DNA from: Isotricha intestinalis
Taxonomy: Eukaryota; Ciliophora; Litostomatea; Vestibuliferida; Isotrichidae
Direction: 5' to 3'
DNA length: 17,351 nucleotides
Assembly (NCBI GenBank): GCA_023807065.1
Contig: JAJJLU010004167.1
Coordinates: 1-17,351, forward strand
The position numbers and the translations under genes were made by a program. The notes beneath the pieces are model-generated. The model was not told the origin of the DNA. It saw nothing but the letters and a program-made list of their open reading frames with translations, and did no database searches. This document shows positions 7,910 to 17,210 of this stretch, in pieces; within the stretch, counting starts at the first letter, position 1; every line of letters starts with the position of its first letter.

Positions 7910-9649
7910 ATGGAATGGAAGAAACAAAAGAAAAAAATTTCAAAAGTAAAAAATAAAAAATCAAATTTATTAAATTTAAATAAAGAAAATGACGTTTTAA
8001 TAATAAAAGAAATAAATCATATTAAAGAAATAAATCAAAAATATGAAACATTATCAAGTTTAGAATTAAAAAAAGAATTAGAATCAAGAAAAAAAATAAT
8101 TAATGTTTTAAATAAAGAAAATGAAAATGCAAAAAATAATTTAATAACTTTAATAAAAAATATAAATGAATCAATAACAAAAAGTGCAGAATTAATGTAT
8201 AAAACACAACCAAATGAAGAATCTATTAAAGAATTAGAAAAAATGATAGATATGAAACAAAAAGAATTAATTTTATCAAAAAAAATACAAGAAATGTTTA
8301 AAAATAAATGTGAAAAAATAATTGATAAATCAAATCAAGTAATTTCTTTTGATAGTATTCCTTCTCTTGAAAAAAAAATAGAATCAATGCAAATTAAAAA
8401 TAATATTTTAATTAATCAATTAAAAGAAATTAAATTTAAAAAAATAATAAGTTTAAAAGAAAATTATAGTGAAAATCAAAAAAAAGAATTGAATCTTCAA
8501 AATTATACAAATGAATTTAAAATCTTTTCAAATAAGAAATATGAATTAACAAATAAAATAAATAATAATTTAAAATTAATTGAAAATGAACAAAAATCAT
8601 ATAAAAAATTAGAAAAATTATATGAAACAATAAAAATAAATGATGAATCAGATTCAGATTATAAATATACAAATTTATGGATGAATATACTTAAAAATGA
8701 TTTAAATGGAGATATTCAAAATATTATTTCAAATATTGATAATAATAATATTCAAATAATAAAAGAGATAAGTAAAACAAAGGAAAATAAAAATATTATT
8801 TTACCTCCTGTTATTCAAAATTATCCAAATATGAATAATAGTAATTCTTTAACAAGAATTAATTTAAATAAAAGTTCAAATGATATTACTTTAAAAAGAA
8901 ATTCTTCTGCTTTAAATATTACTCAAAATTATTCTAATATTCTTAATAAATATTCTTTAATAAATCAAAATCAAAAAAATATAAAACATTTATTGTTAGT
9001 TAATTCATTATTTCATTTATGTAAAAATAAAGATATTAAAAAGTTAAAAAAATCTGAATCAGCAAATAATATTTTTCAAGAAAAAAATATTTTAGATTTT
9101 CATAATGAAGAAGAATTAAATATAATTTATAATACGATAAGTGAAAATAATTATAAAGATTTATTAGGAAAAAAAGATGAATATTTAGAATTAAATTCTA
9201 GAATAAATAATTCTTTAAAAGATTATAAAAAAATATCAGAAAAAAAATATAAAAATATTTCTTTAACAATTAAAATAAATCAAAAACATTTAAAGCATTT
9301 AAATGAACAAAATAATGTTTTAAAAAAAGAAATTTTTTCTTTAGAACAAGTTTTATCTTTAAAAAAACAACAAAAATTAATGGAAAAAATAATATCAGAA
9401 AATGAAAAAAAATATTTTTATCCTAAATTAACTAAAACAAATAATGAAATTTATTTAAATGGAAATGAGAAATTAAATGAATGTAATAATATTAAAGATG
9501 AAGACAAAAAAAATACTTTGGAAAATGAAAGTAATAAAAATATATTATCTGAATTTTCCAATGAAGAAAAAAGCAAAGATGAAATTTTAACTGAAAGAGA
9601 AAAAAAAATAGATAAAATCAAAAATAAATATTCTATTGATATTAATTAG
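7910..9649 (+). CDS. Coiled-coil protein, unknown function, probably cytoskeletal
   Basis: The protein has 579 residues. It opens with a very basic head (residues 1-19, including KKQKKKISKVKNKK), then a long helical coiled coil at about 28-245, broken near 145-152 by SFDSIPS. A polar Asn/Ser-rich section follows (about 295-355), then a second coiled coil (about 400-500), and a charged tail. LWMNILKND (256-264) and HLLLVNSLFHLCKNK (360-374) are the most hydrophobic stretches, and neither is long enough for a confident membrane segment. There is no catalytic motif. Basic head plus segmented coiled coil suggests a filament-binding or scaffold protein, but I cannot name the family. The start is the first ATG in the frame after stops. 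The gene ends in TAG, showing that TAG is also a stop. It is divergent from the coiled-coil gene at 6012-7325 and 316 bases ahead of the channel gene. Confidence 0.65.
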   Translation: MEWKKQKKKISKVKNKKSNLLNLNKENDVLIIKEINHIKEINQKYETLSSLELKKELESRKKIINVLNKENENAKNNLITLIKNINESITKSAELMYKTQPNEESIKELEKMIDMKQKELILSKKIQEMFKNKCEKIIDKSNQVISFDSIPSLEKKIESMQIKNNILINQLKEIKFKKIISLKENYSENQKKELNLQNYTNEFKIFSNKKYELTNKINNNLKLIENEQKSYKKLEKLYETIKINDESDSDYKYTNLWMNILKNDLNGDIQNIISNIDNNNIQIIKEISKTKENKNIILPPVIQNYPNMNNSNSLTRINLNKSSNDITLKRNSSALNITQNYSNILNKYSLINQNQKNIKHLLLVNSLFHLCKNKDIKKLKKSESANNIFQEKNILDFHNEEELNIIYNTISENNYKDLLGKKDEYLELNSRINNSLKDYKKISEKKYKNISLTIKINQKHLKHLNEQNNVLKKEIFSLEQVLSLKKQQKLMEKIISENEKKYFYPKLTKTNNEIYLNGNEKLNECNNIKDEDKKNTLENESNKNILSEFSNEEKSKDEILTEREKKIDKIKNKYSIDIN

Positions 9650-9965
9650 AATCAATATTAATTGATAAAAAACAATTATCTTTTTTTGAGTATAAATATC
9701 AATTTAAAAAAGAAGTTTTTTTGATTTTATGTTTAAAAAAATAAAATTAATTTAAAATGAATATTAAATTCTCAATAATATTTTTTATTATTCTTTTTAT
9801 TTTCATTTTTTTCAGTTAATATATTTATTAATAATAGATTATTGATTTTTAAAAATTTAAAAAATCTTTTATTTTATTATTTTCATTTTTTAGTAAATAG
9901 AATAAATATAAAATAATACTTTTTTTTTTAAATTATAAGAAAATAATGAAAAAATTAAATAAAAA
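9650..9965. other. Intergenic region ahead of the channel gene
   Basis: These 316 bases hold the 3' end of the coiled-coil gene and the upstream region of the channel gene. The sequence is nearly all A and T with long T runs (for example 9919-9929). I see no reading frame, RNA gene or clear promoter element in it. Confidence 0.45.
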
Positions 9966-12900
9966 ATGAACTCATCAAACAAAATGAATAATTTACTTCA
10001 GAGAATAGAAACATTAAAAAATCAAAATAATCCAAAGAGACTTCTTCAAATGAAAAGTACTGAATCAAATTCATTAAACAGATTAAAAAGAAAGACATCA
10101 TCAAATTCAATAAAGAAATCCTCAAGAAAAAATTCATCAAATTCAACTAATAAATCTAATAAAAATAATTCAAGAAAATCAATATATAAACAAAGTAAAA
10201 ATACTTCAATAAAATCATTAAATAAAAATACATTAAATTTTTCAAAAAGAAATTCAATAAATATTGATAAAGAACAAAAACAATTTATAAAAAGAAATTC
10301 AATATCAATTCCACAAGTTAATGTTAATACTCAAGCTTTAGAAACTTTAAGTAATGCTGCTCTAAAAGTACAAAATTTATTAAGTGATTTTTTAGAAAAT
10401 GCTGATGATGATGATAAAAAAAAATTTAATATTGAAGAAGAATTAAAACAAATTAAAGAAAATAAAAATAATCAAAATTTAAATATTTTCAGTATTATTG
10501 GAAATAATAGTGGGAAATCAAGTAATAGTGATAGTGATAATAATATTAATAATAATAATAATATTAAACAAACTCTTTCAAAAAAAAAAAGTTCTTTATT
10601 ATTATCTAATGATGAATTTCAGAGAATAGAAAAAAAACAAAATAGTCAAAAAGAAGAAAGTTCTAAAATAATTGCAAAAGTTAAATCTAATTCTATTAAA
10701 TCTAAGTTTAAAAGAAATTCTGTTAATTTAAATCCAAGTACTTTAAATAATAATATAAATAATAATTTTGACTCAAATAATGAGAAAAAAAATAAAGTTT
10801 ATTTTCAATTTAATGGTTATAAAGAAATGAATAAAAAAAAATTAAGTGTAGAAAAATCAAGTTTTGTAAGGAAAAAAAAAAGAAAAAAAACTTATCAAGT
10901 TAATCCAAAAATAAATATAATAAGTTATGATAATCTAAATTTTAATAATAATAATAATAATAATGAAATACTTAAATCTTTCTCTTTAAGAGGAAATAAA
11001 ACAGGAAATAATATAATCCCATTTTCATCAGAAGAAGAAAAAAAAGATGAAAATGATAATAAAAATATAAATCATATTCAAGAAGATAATGATATAAGAA
11101 ATTTTATTCCATTATCAAAATCAAATTATCAGAAATTTACAAATTTATGTAAAAATTTAAGACAAAGTATAATATTTTCATCAGAAGAAAAGAATAATTT
11201 ATTATCTAAAATACAAGAAAAAAAAGAAGAAAATATAATGAATAAAAAAGAAAATAAAGAAGAATCATTAATAAAAAATTCACAATTTGAAACAGTTATA
11301 AAGGAAGAAGATACTGAATCAGTAGATTCAAATATATATCCAATGCAACAAAATATGAAAATAAGAGAATTTCAATACAGAAGATTAATAAAACAAGATA
11401 AATATGTTTATGATTCATTAAGCGATGAAGAAAGTTTAGATGATGCAGATGGTGAATTTTATATCAATCCAATGAATGATTTTAAAATTTTTTTTGATGC
11501 TATTTTATTTTTTTTATCCATTTATTCAATCACTTATCCTATATATGTTTTTGGATTTAAATTATCACCTTCAAGTCCTTTTCAAACTAAAGGTTTAATT
11601 ATTTTCGAATTTATTATGGATTTTTTCTGCTTTATTGATTTAATTTTAGGATTTTTTACTGCTTATTATGATTTTGATGAAAATTTAATCACTAATAATA
11701 ATATTATTGCTTTACATTATTTATCAAGATGGTTTACTATAGATTTTCTTAGTGCTATTCCTTTTAATACTTTAATTATTTTATTTCAACCTTTTAAAAA
11801 TATTAAGAAAGATAAATTAAGATTTATAGAAGATAATTCATTATATGATTTATTAATATTAATTAGAGTTTTAAAATTATTTAAAGTGTTCTTACATAAT
11901 GCATTTATAGAAAAGATAAAAAAATCAATTGAAGGAATAGATGTATTAGATAAATGGATAAGAGTATATGTATCGTTATTTGCAGGATTTGCAGCAATTC
12001 ATATTTTATCATGTATCTTTATTTTTTTAGGAACTTTACAATTTCCAAACTGGATTTATTCAAATGGATATGAAATAAATAATCAACAAATTGATATATA
12101 TGTTACTGCCTTATATTATATTGTTGCTACTGTTTTTACTATTGGTTACGGTGATATTGTTTCTGTTTCTTTATATGAAAGAGTTTATAATTTAATTTTA
12201 TTAGTTGTTGGAATTATGATTTATTCTTATTCTGTTTCTGCTTTAAGTAATTATGTGCAAACCGTGGATTCTAAAACTTTAGATTATCAAAATAATTTAG
12301 AAATTTTAGAACAAATTAGAGTCACTCATGAAAAAATGCCTAATGAACTTTATGATAAAATTTCTAAATTTTTATTATATAGATTACATCATTCTTCAGG
12401 AGATAAAAATGAAATTATTGATTCTTTACCAAGTGGTTTGAGAAATAAGTTAATATTAGAAATGTACAAAGATATAATACACAATTTTATATTTTTTAAA
12501 AAATTTTATAATACTGATTTTATAATTCAAGTTATTTTAGCTTTAAAACCAATTCAAGCTCTTCGTAATGAAAAATTAGTAAAAGAAGGAGAATATATAG
12601 AAGAAATATTTTTTGTAAAAAGAGGGATTTTATCATTAGAAATTCCATTACCAGTAATTTTAAAAAATGAAACAATTCAAAAAATGGAAACATTAAGATT
12701 TGCAAAAACTCAAAGAAGATTTGGAATAAAAAATGCAACATTAAATTTTTTAAAACAACAAACTATGTCAAATGGAAATAATGTATTTCCTAATGAATTG
12801 GATATTCCTACTAATGATGAATTAAAAGATAAAAATGAATTATCTCAAATAAAAGAAATGAAACAACATCAACAATATATTAAAATAATTGAAATTAGAA

Positions 12901-14912
12901 GAAATGAACATTTTGGAGATATATTAATGTTTTTAAATAAAAGAAGCCCTTTAAGCGTTAAAGTTAAAACTAAAGTTTGTGAATTATTTTTATTAAAAAA
13001 AACAGACGCGGTTGAAATTTCAATGAATTTTCCAAAAATTTGGAGAAAAATAATAAAGAAAAGTTTATTTAATATGGAACAAATAGAAAGATTAATAAAT
13101 AAAACATTAAAATTTTTTTTTGTTCATAATGAAGGACAACATATAAGAAGAGATTCAATAATAAGAGGAAATTATTATAGAGTAGATCCAACAAAATCAA
13201 ATAAATTATTAAATTCAAATAATTTATTTTCAAATTTAGATGGAAGTGAATTAAAAAGTATTCCAACTGAATTAGAAGAAGAAGGAGAAGAAGAAGAAGA
13301 AGGAGAAAATGATAAGGATAATGTTATTGAAGAAGTTAATAGTTCCCAAAGTGATTCTTCTGGAAATGATAATAAATCTAAGAAGAGTTATTCATCTTAT
13401 TCTTCTTTTAAATCTAGTAAAAGTAAATCTTCTTATTCTTCTAATATAAATTCTCAGTCAAAATCTAGTATAACTTCTAAAATTAATGATGAAAAATCAT
13501 CTAATGAAAATAGTGAAAATCAATTAAAACATAATAAAAATTATAAATGTAATCAATTGAAAAAAAATAATGAAAATGATAAAAAAGAAAATAATAGTAA
13601 TAATTATCAATTAAATAAAGATAGTGATACTATTTTAATTAATGATGAAAAAAAAAATGAATTTAGTGAAAAAGAGGAAGATAATACTCAAAGATTATTT
13701 GAAAATTCTTTTAATGAAGCTCAAAAAACTCATAGATCAACTTTTCAAACAAAATCAAATATGAGTGAAAAAACAATAAAAACATTAATAAAAAATTCTC
13801 TTTTTGATATAAAGAGTTTAAATAATGATAATGAAAATCTTATCGGTTTTTTAAAAGAAAAAGATAAAAAAACTTTATTTTCTTCAAATAGTTTAACTTT
13901 ACCTTATAGTTTAGATGAAATAAATAATGAAAATTTACCTTTTGAAGAAATTTCTCTTCATAATGAAGATATGCCTTCCACATTATATTCTCCTGAATTT
14001 AAAAACAATTATATAAATTTAAACCAAATTTTAGCTTATGCTCCTCTTAATAAAAATAAATCTTTTTTAATTAATGATAATATTCAAAATTTTGGTTCTT
14101 TATATGGTGATAATAATATTGATATTAATATTGAATATTCAGATAAAAAAATTTTTAAAAATTTATCTACACATAAAATAATTTCATTTACAATTTATGG
14201 TATTAAAAAAAATAAGAAAAAAAAGAAAAAAATTAAAAAAGAAAATTCTACAAAAACAATAAATTTAAATGATGTTAAAAGTGAAAATAATAAAAATGAA
14301 AATAAAAAAAATGAAAATAATGAATCTCCAAAAAAATCTTCAAAAAAACAAATGATAAATATTAAAGTAAAAAATAATGTATTAAGTCCTCCAAAAAATC
14401 AAGATAGAAGATTAAGTAAAATGATATTTTCTTCTCCAGTAAAAGAATCGAATTCAGATAATAATGAAGATGAATATATAATTAATGCTGATAGAGATAA
14501 TTATAATTATGAACAAGATAAATTTTTTTCAGACATGAAAAAAAAAGGTTTTAGAACTTCAAAAACTTTTGAAGATTTTAATAATTCTCCTATTCTTAAA
14601 AGTGCTGATAAAACTTCAAATAATAAAGTCAAATTAAAAAAAAATGATACTTTAGAAATTATTAGTCAAAACATTGAAAAAAATTCTATTAATTTAAATA
14701 ATCCAAATGAATTTTATTCTAATTATTTTTCTTCTATTATTGGAAAAAAAGATATTCAAAATAATGAAAATGGAGTTACAAATAGATTAAATAAAATTAA
14801 AGAATTAATACAAAATAAAAGAAATAAAAATAAAGATCAGAATTCTAGTAGATCTAATGTAAATAGTACTCATAGTAGTAATATTGCTTTTCTCACTAAC
14901 TCTTCTACTTAA
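9966..14912 (+). CDS. Voltage-gated potassium channel with cyclic-nucleotide-binding-like domain (CNG/KCNH superfamily)
   Basis: The protein has 1648 residues. An approximately 500-residue Ser/Asn/Lys-rich head with no evident fold is followed by six membrane segments: S1 near 505-530, S2 near 543-565, S3 near 583-608 with the hallmark SRWFTIDFLSAIPF, S4 near 627-649 with LIRVLKLFKVF (Arg and two Lys at three-residue spacing), S5 near 664-691 and S6 near 740-765. The pore carries TIGYGD at 725-730, which predicts K+ selectivity. A C-linker leads to a CNBD-like fold: its first half, including LVKEGEYIEEIFFVKRG, lies near 842-895, and its second half, HFGDILMFLNKRSPLSVKV and beyond, near 980-1027. 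About 75 residues lie between the halves. The approximately 600-residue tail has an acidic run (about 1102-1118), a Ser-rich section and a Lys run (about 1413-1426). The channel part resembles ciliate channels of this class. It would sit in a membrane, gated by voltage and perhaps by a ligand. The frame is uninterrupted and ends in TAA. The exact start among the early ATGs (residues 1 and 8) is uncertain. Confidence 0.9.
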   Translation: MNSSNKMNNLLQRIETLKNQNNPKRLLQMKSTESNSLNRLKRKTSSNSIKKSSRKNSSNSTNKSNKNNSRKSIYKQSKNTSIKSLNKNTLNFSKRNSINIDKEQKQFIKRNSISIPQVNVNTQALETLSNAALKVQNLLSDFLENADDDDKKKFNIEEELKQIKENKNNQNLNIFSIIGNNSGKSSNSDSDNNINNNNNIKQTLSKKKSSLLLSNDEFQRIEKKQNSQKEESSKIIAKVKSNSIKSKFKRNSVNLNPSTLNNNINNNFDSNNEKKNKVYFQFNGYKEMNKKKLSVEKSSFVRKKKRKKTYQVNPKINIISYDNLNFNNNNNNNEILKSFSLRGNKTGNNIIPFSSEEEKKDENDNKNINHIQEDNDIRNFIPLSKSNYQKFTNLCKNLRQSIIFSSEEKNNLLSKIQEKKEENIMNKKENKEESLIKNSQFETVIKEEDTESVDSNIYPMQQNMKIREFQYRRLIKQDKYVYDSLSDEESLDDADGEFYINPMNDFKIFFDAILFFLSIYSITYPIYVFGFKLSPSSPFQTKGLIIFEFIMDFFCFIDLILGFFTAYYDFDENLITNNNIIALHYLSRWFTIDFLSAIPFNTLIILFQPFKNIKKDKLRFIEDNSLYDLLILIRVLKLFKVFLHNAFIEKIKKSIEGIDVLDKWIRVYVSLFAGFAAIHILSCIFIFLGTLQFPNWIYSNGYEINNQQIDIYVTALYYIVATVFTIGYGDIVSVSLYERVYNLILLVVGIMIYSYSVSALSNYVQTVDSKTLDYQNNLEILEQIRVTHEKMPNELYDKISKFLLYRLHHSSGDKNEIIDSLPSGLRNKLILEMYKDIIHNFIFFKKFYNTDFIIQVILALKPIQALRNEKLVKEGEYIEEIFFVKRGILSLEIPLPVILKNETIQKMETLRFAKTQRRFGIKNATLNFLKQQTMSNGNNVFPNELDIPTNDELKDKNELSQIKEMKQHQQYIKIIEIRRNEHFGDILMFLNKRSPLSVKVKTKVCELFLLKKTDAVEISMNFPKIWRKIIKKSLFNMEQIERLINKTLKFFFVHNEGQHIRRDSIIRGNYYRVDPTKSNKLLNSNNLFSNLDGSELKSIPTELEEEGEEEEEGENDKDNVIEEVNSSQSDSSGNDNKSKKSYSSYSSFKSSKSKSSYSSNINSQSKSSITSKINDEKSSNENSENQLKHNKNYKCNQLKKNNENDKKENNSNNYQLNKDSDTILINDEKKNEFSEKEEDNTQRLFENSFNEAQKTHRSTFQTKSNMSEKTIKTLIKNSLFDIKSLNNDNENLIGFLKEKDKKTLFSSNSLTLPYSLDEINNENLPFEEISLHNEDMPSTLYSPEFKNNYINLNQILAYAPLNKNKSFLINDNIQNFGSLYGDNNIDINIEYSDKKIFKNLSTHKIISFTIYGIKKNKKKKKKIKKENSTKTINLNDVKSENNKNENKKNENNESPKKSSKKQMINIKVKNNVLSPPKNQDRRLSKMIFSSPVKESNSDNNEDEYIINADRDNYNYEQDKFFSDMKKKGFRTSKTFEDFNNSPILKSADKTSNNKVKLKKNDTLEIISQNIEKNSINLNNPNEFYSNYFSSIIGKKDIQNNENGVTNRLNKIKELIQNKRNKNKDQNSSRSNVNSTHSSNIAFLTNSST
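10944..10964 (+). repeat. AAT trinucleotide repeat coding seven Asn
   Basis: Seven perfect AAT units lie in frame inside the disordered head of the channel gene, giving a run of Asn. This is a typical slippage-prone tract of A/T-rich genomes and may vary in length between alleles. Confidence 0.8.
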
Positions 14913-15488
14913 TATAAATAATTATATTAATTTCGTATTTTTTTTCTTTTTAGTGTTTAATATTTTTTATTTTATTTTATGAATTATTTAAGATAAAATA
15001 AATCAAAAAAAATTTATTAAAAAATGATTTATTTAAAAAAGGGTTTTATTTAAATTTTTCATATTTATAAAAAAATGCTATATGAAAAACATATCTATAA
15101 TTAATAATCTTATTTAATTTTTTTTTTTCACCTTTTTCAACTCCTTACTTAAAAATTATTATCTATATAGAAAATGATTTATATATTTATAATAAATTAT
15201 ATAATAAAGAGTTTTAAAATGTTTTATTATTTTATAATATATAAATTTTTTTTAAAATTAAATTATATTTGTTCTAAGTTATTTTTAAAATTAAGGATTT
15301 TAAAATATAAAAATGATATCAATTTTACTTATTGAAATTTCTTCTTTTCATTTATATTTTTTTTTAAAAATAGAATATCATCATTTATATTTATTTATAT
15401 TAGATTTCTTATTATTCAAAAAAATCAATTTTTTACATTTAAAAATTATTAGAAAATAGCTATATAGAAATAATTAATTTAAAATATA
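14913..15488. other. Intergenic region between the channel gene and FHIP-like copy 3
   Basis: These 576 bases hold the channel 3' flank and the upstream region of copy 3. They are A/T-rich with frequent stops, and no RNA gene or reading frame is supported. The upstream region of copy 3 shows no obvious match to the 202 bases upstream of copy 2, so any duplication did not leave a recognisable shared promoter. Confidence 0.45.
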
Positions 15489-16297
15489 ATGGAAAAATCT
15501 ACAAAATCATATAAAAAAAAAATAGAAACAATTATTCAAGAACTTGATGAAATTTTTACTGAATATGGAAGTAAAGAAAAATTAGAATTATTAGAGAACG
15601 GTTTAAAAAGCATTCTTTTTTTATTTATTGGTATTAATCAAAAGTCTAATTTAAAAGATACAAATCTCATAATAGATTATGTTACAAAATTGTGTTTACA
15701 ATGTAATGATTCAAATGTAGAAAAACTTCCTATATTAGTACAATATATTGGATTTTTTATACATTCTATAAATGTAGATTTCTTTAAAGATAAAGAAAAA
15801 AGAAAAAATTTAATTGATTCTTTAATTTCTTTAATTAAATATGCAGGAAGAGAATTAAAAGTAAAAGGAAATAAATTTACATTAAAAACTCAATTAGTTA
15901 TGTTATTAAATGAAATAATTAGAGTATTTTTAAATGTTCCAGAATTAATTAATGATTTTATAATTGTTACTTATAACGAATATATATTCAAAGAAGAAGA
16001 AGATTTTATTATTTTTTCAAATTTATTATTATTACTTATATATGATATTAATTTTGATTTTCAATATTTAAAACTTTTAAGAAGATCAATAATAGTATAT
16101 TTAAGTTTTGATAAATTATCATATTCTCAATACTTATCTAATTCTAAATTTGTTGAAGTATTAGTATTAAATTATGTAATTTATATGAAATGTTACCAAA
16201 TTATTTTGAATTAAATAAAAATGCAAACACTCTTGAAGTTTCTATAAATATGATTAAAACATTTCCAATAGTTAGAAAAGAGTTTTATTTTCTTACT

Positions 16298-16602
16298 GAT
16301 TATGTTCGATTTTTATGTAAAATTGTAAATTGTATTGTTTCTCGTGATTTAAAAAATCAATTCAAACATTTTTTCTTTAATAGATTTTTAATAAAAATGG
16401 TACAACCTAAATTATTAGATAAACCAAATATATCAAGATCACATTTTCAATATTTAATATCAATTTTAAAATATAGTAATAATGATGAAATTATTGATGT
16501 AACTGCAAACTTTTTATTTGGATTTAATGATGAAAAATGTGAAAAAAAATTTGAATGTGAAGAAGAAATGAATCAATTAATAAATGGTGGAGACAATAAA
16601 AA
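16298..16602 (+). repeat. Near-identical block shared by copies 2 and 3, copy 3 member
   Basis: This is the partner of 1332-1636. The agreement includes third codon positions, and it lies downstream of the frameshift in copy 3. Confidence 0.85.
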
Positions 16603-17210
16603 GGAAAAAAATAAAGAAATAGAATTAATTATAGACATTAAAGATGATGATTTGTCTGATTTTAATTATACAAAACATAAGTCAAGAGAAATTTGTTATA
16701 AAATTTTAAATAATATGAAAAATAATTATGAGAGTATTAATATTATTACTTATGAATTATTTGAACTTTTTTTTCAAAAAAGACCTTATTTAATGGTTAA
16801 AAAATTTATTAAACCTTATGTTGATTTTTGTTTAAAACATATTCCAAATAAATCAAAATATTTAGGAAATAAATCCTTTCCTCAAACTCAATCAATTGAA
16901 AAATTTTTAAAAATTTATGAAAAATTTGATAAAAGTGATTTAGTTAAAAACATAGATACAAATATATTAAAAAATTATAATTATTATATGTCATATAATA
17001 TAAATTTTTATAGTTATTATGAAAAAGAAAAAGAACAAAAAATAAATGAAAATAATGAAAAAGAAAACACTGATTTTACTGAAAATTCAAATCAAATTAA
17101 AGAGAAACAAGTTAAAAAAAAAAAACAATTTCCAATAATGAATCCTTTTATGAATAATTCAAATAATATAGATGATCAAGCAATAATATTGGATGAGGTT
17201 TTATTTGATG

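Noticed and set aside
9640..9672. Possible inverted repeat around the TAG of the 7910-9649 gene
   Set aside because: The arms (TTGATATTAATT and AATATTAATTGAT) pair imperfectly and consist only of weak A-T pairs, so it does not support a terminator call.
12532..12741. Minus-strand hydrophobic frame within the channel gene
   Set aside because: It overlaps the CNBD-like region on the opposite strand, and its hydrophobicity comes from antisense reading of Lys/Glu/Asn codons. The same applies to the minus-strand frames at 13069-13266 and 9955-10146.
16158..16214. Programmed frameshift of the Euplotes type in copy 3
   Set aside because: A shift at the AAT-TAA stop would leave 14 or so unmatched residues before it. 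The family alignment puts the break at 16165, where there is no stop or slippery run, so a plain one-base loss fits better.
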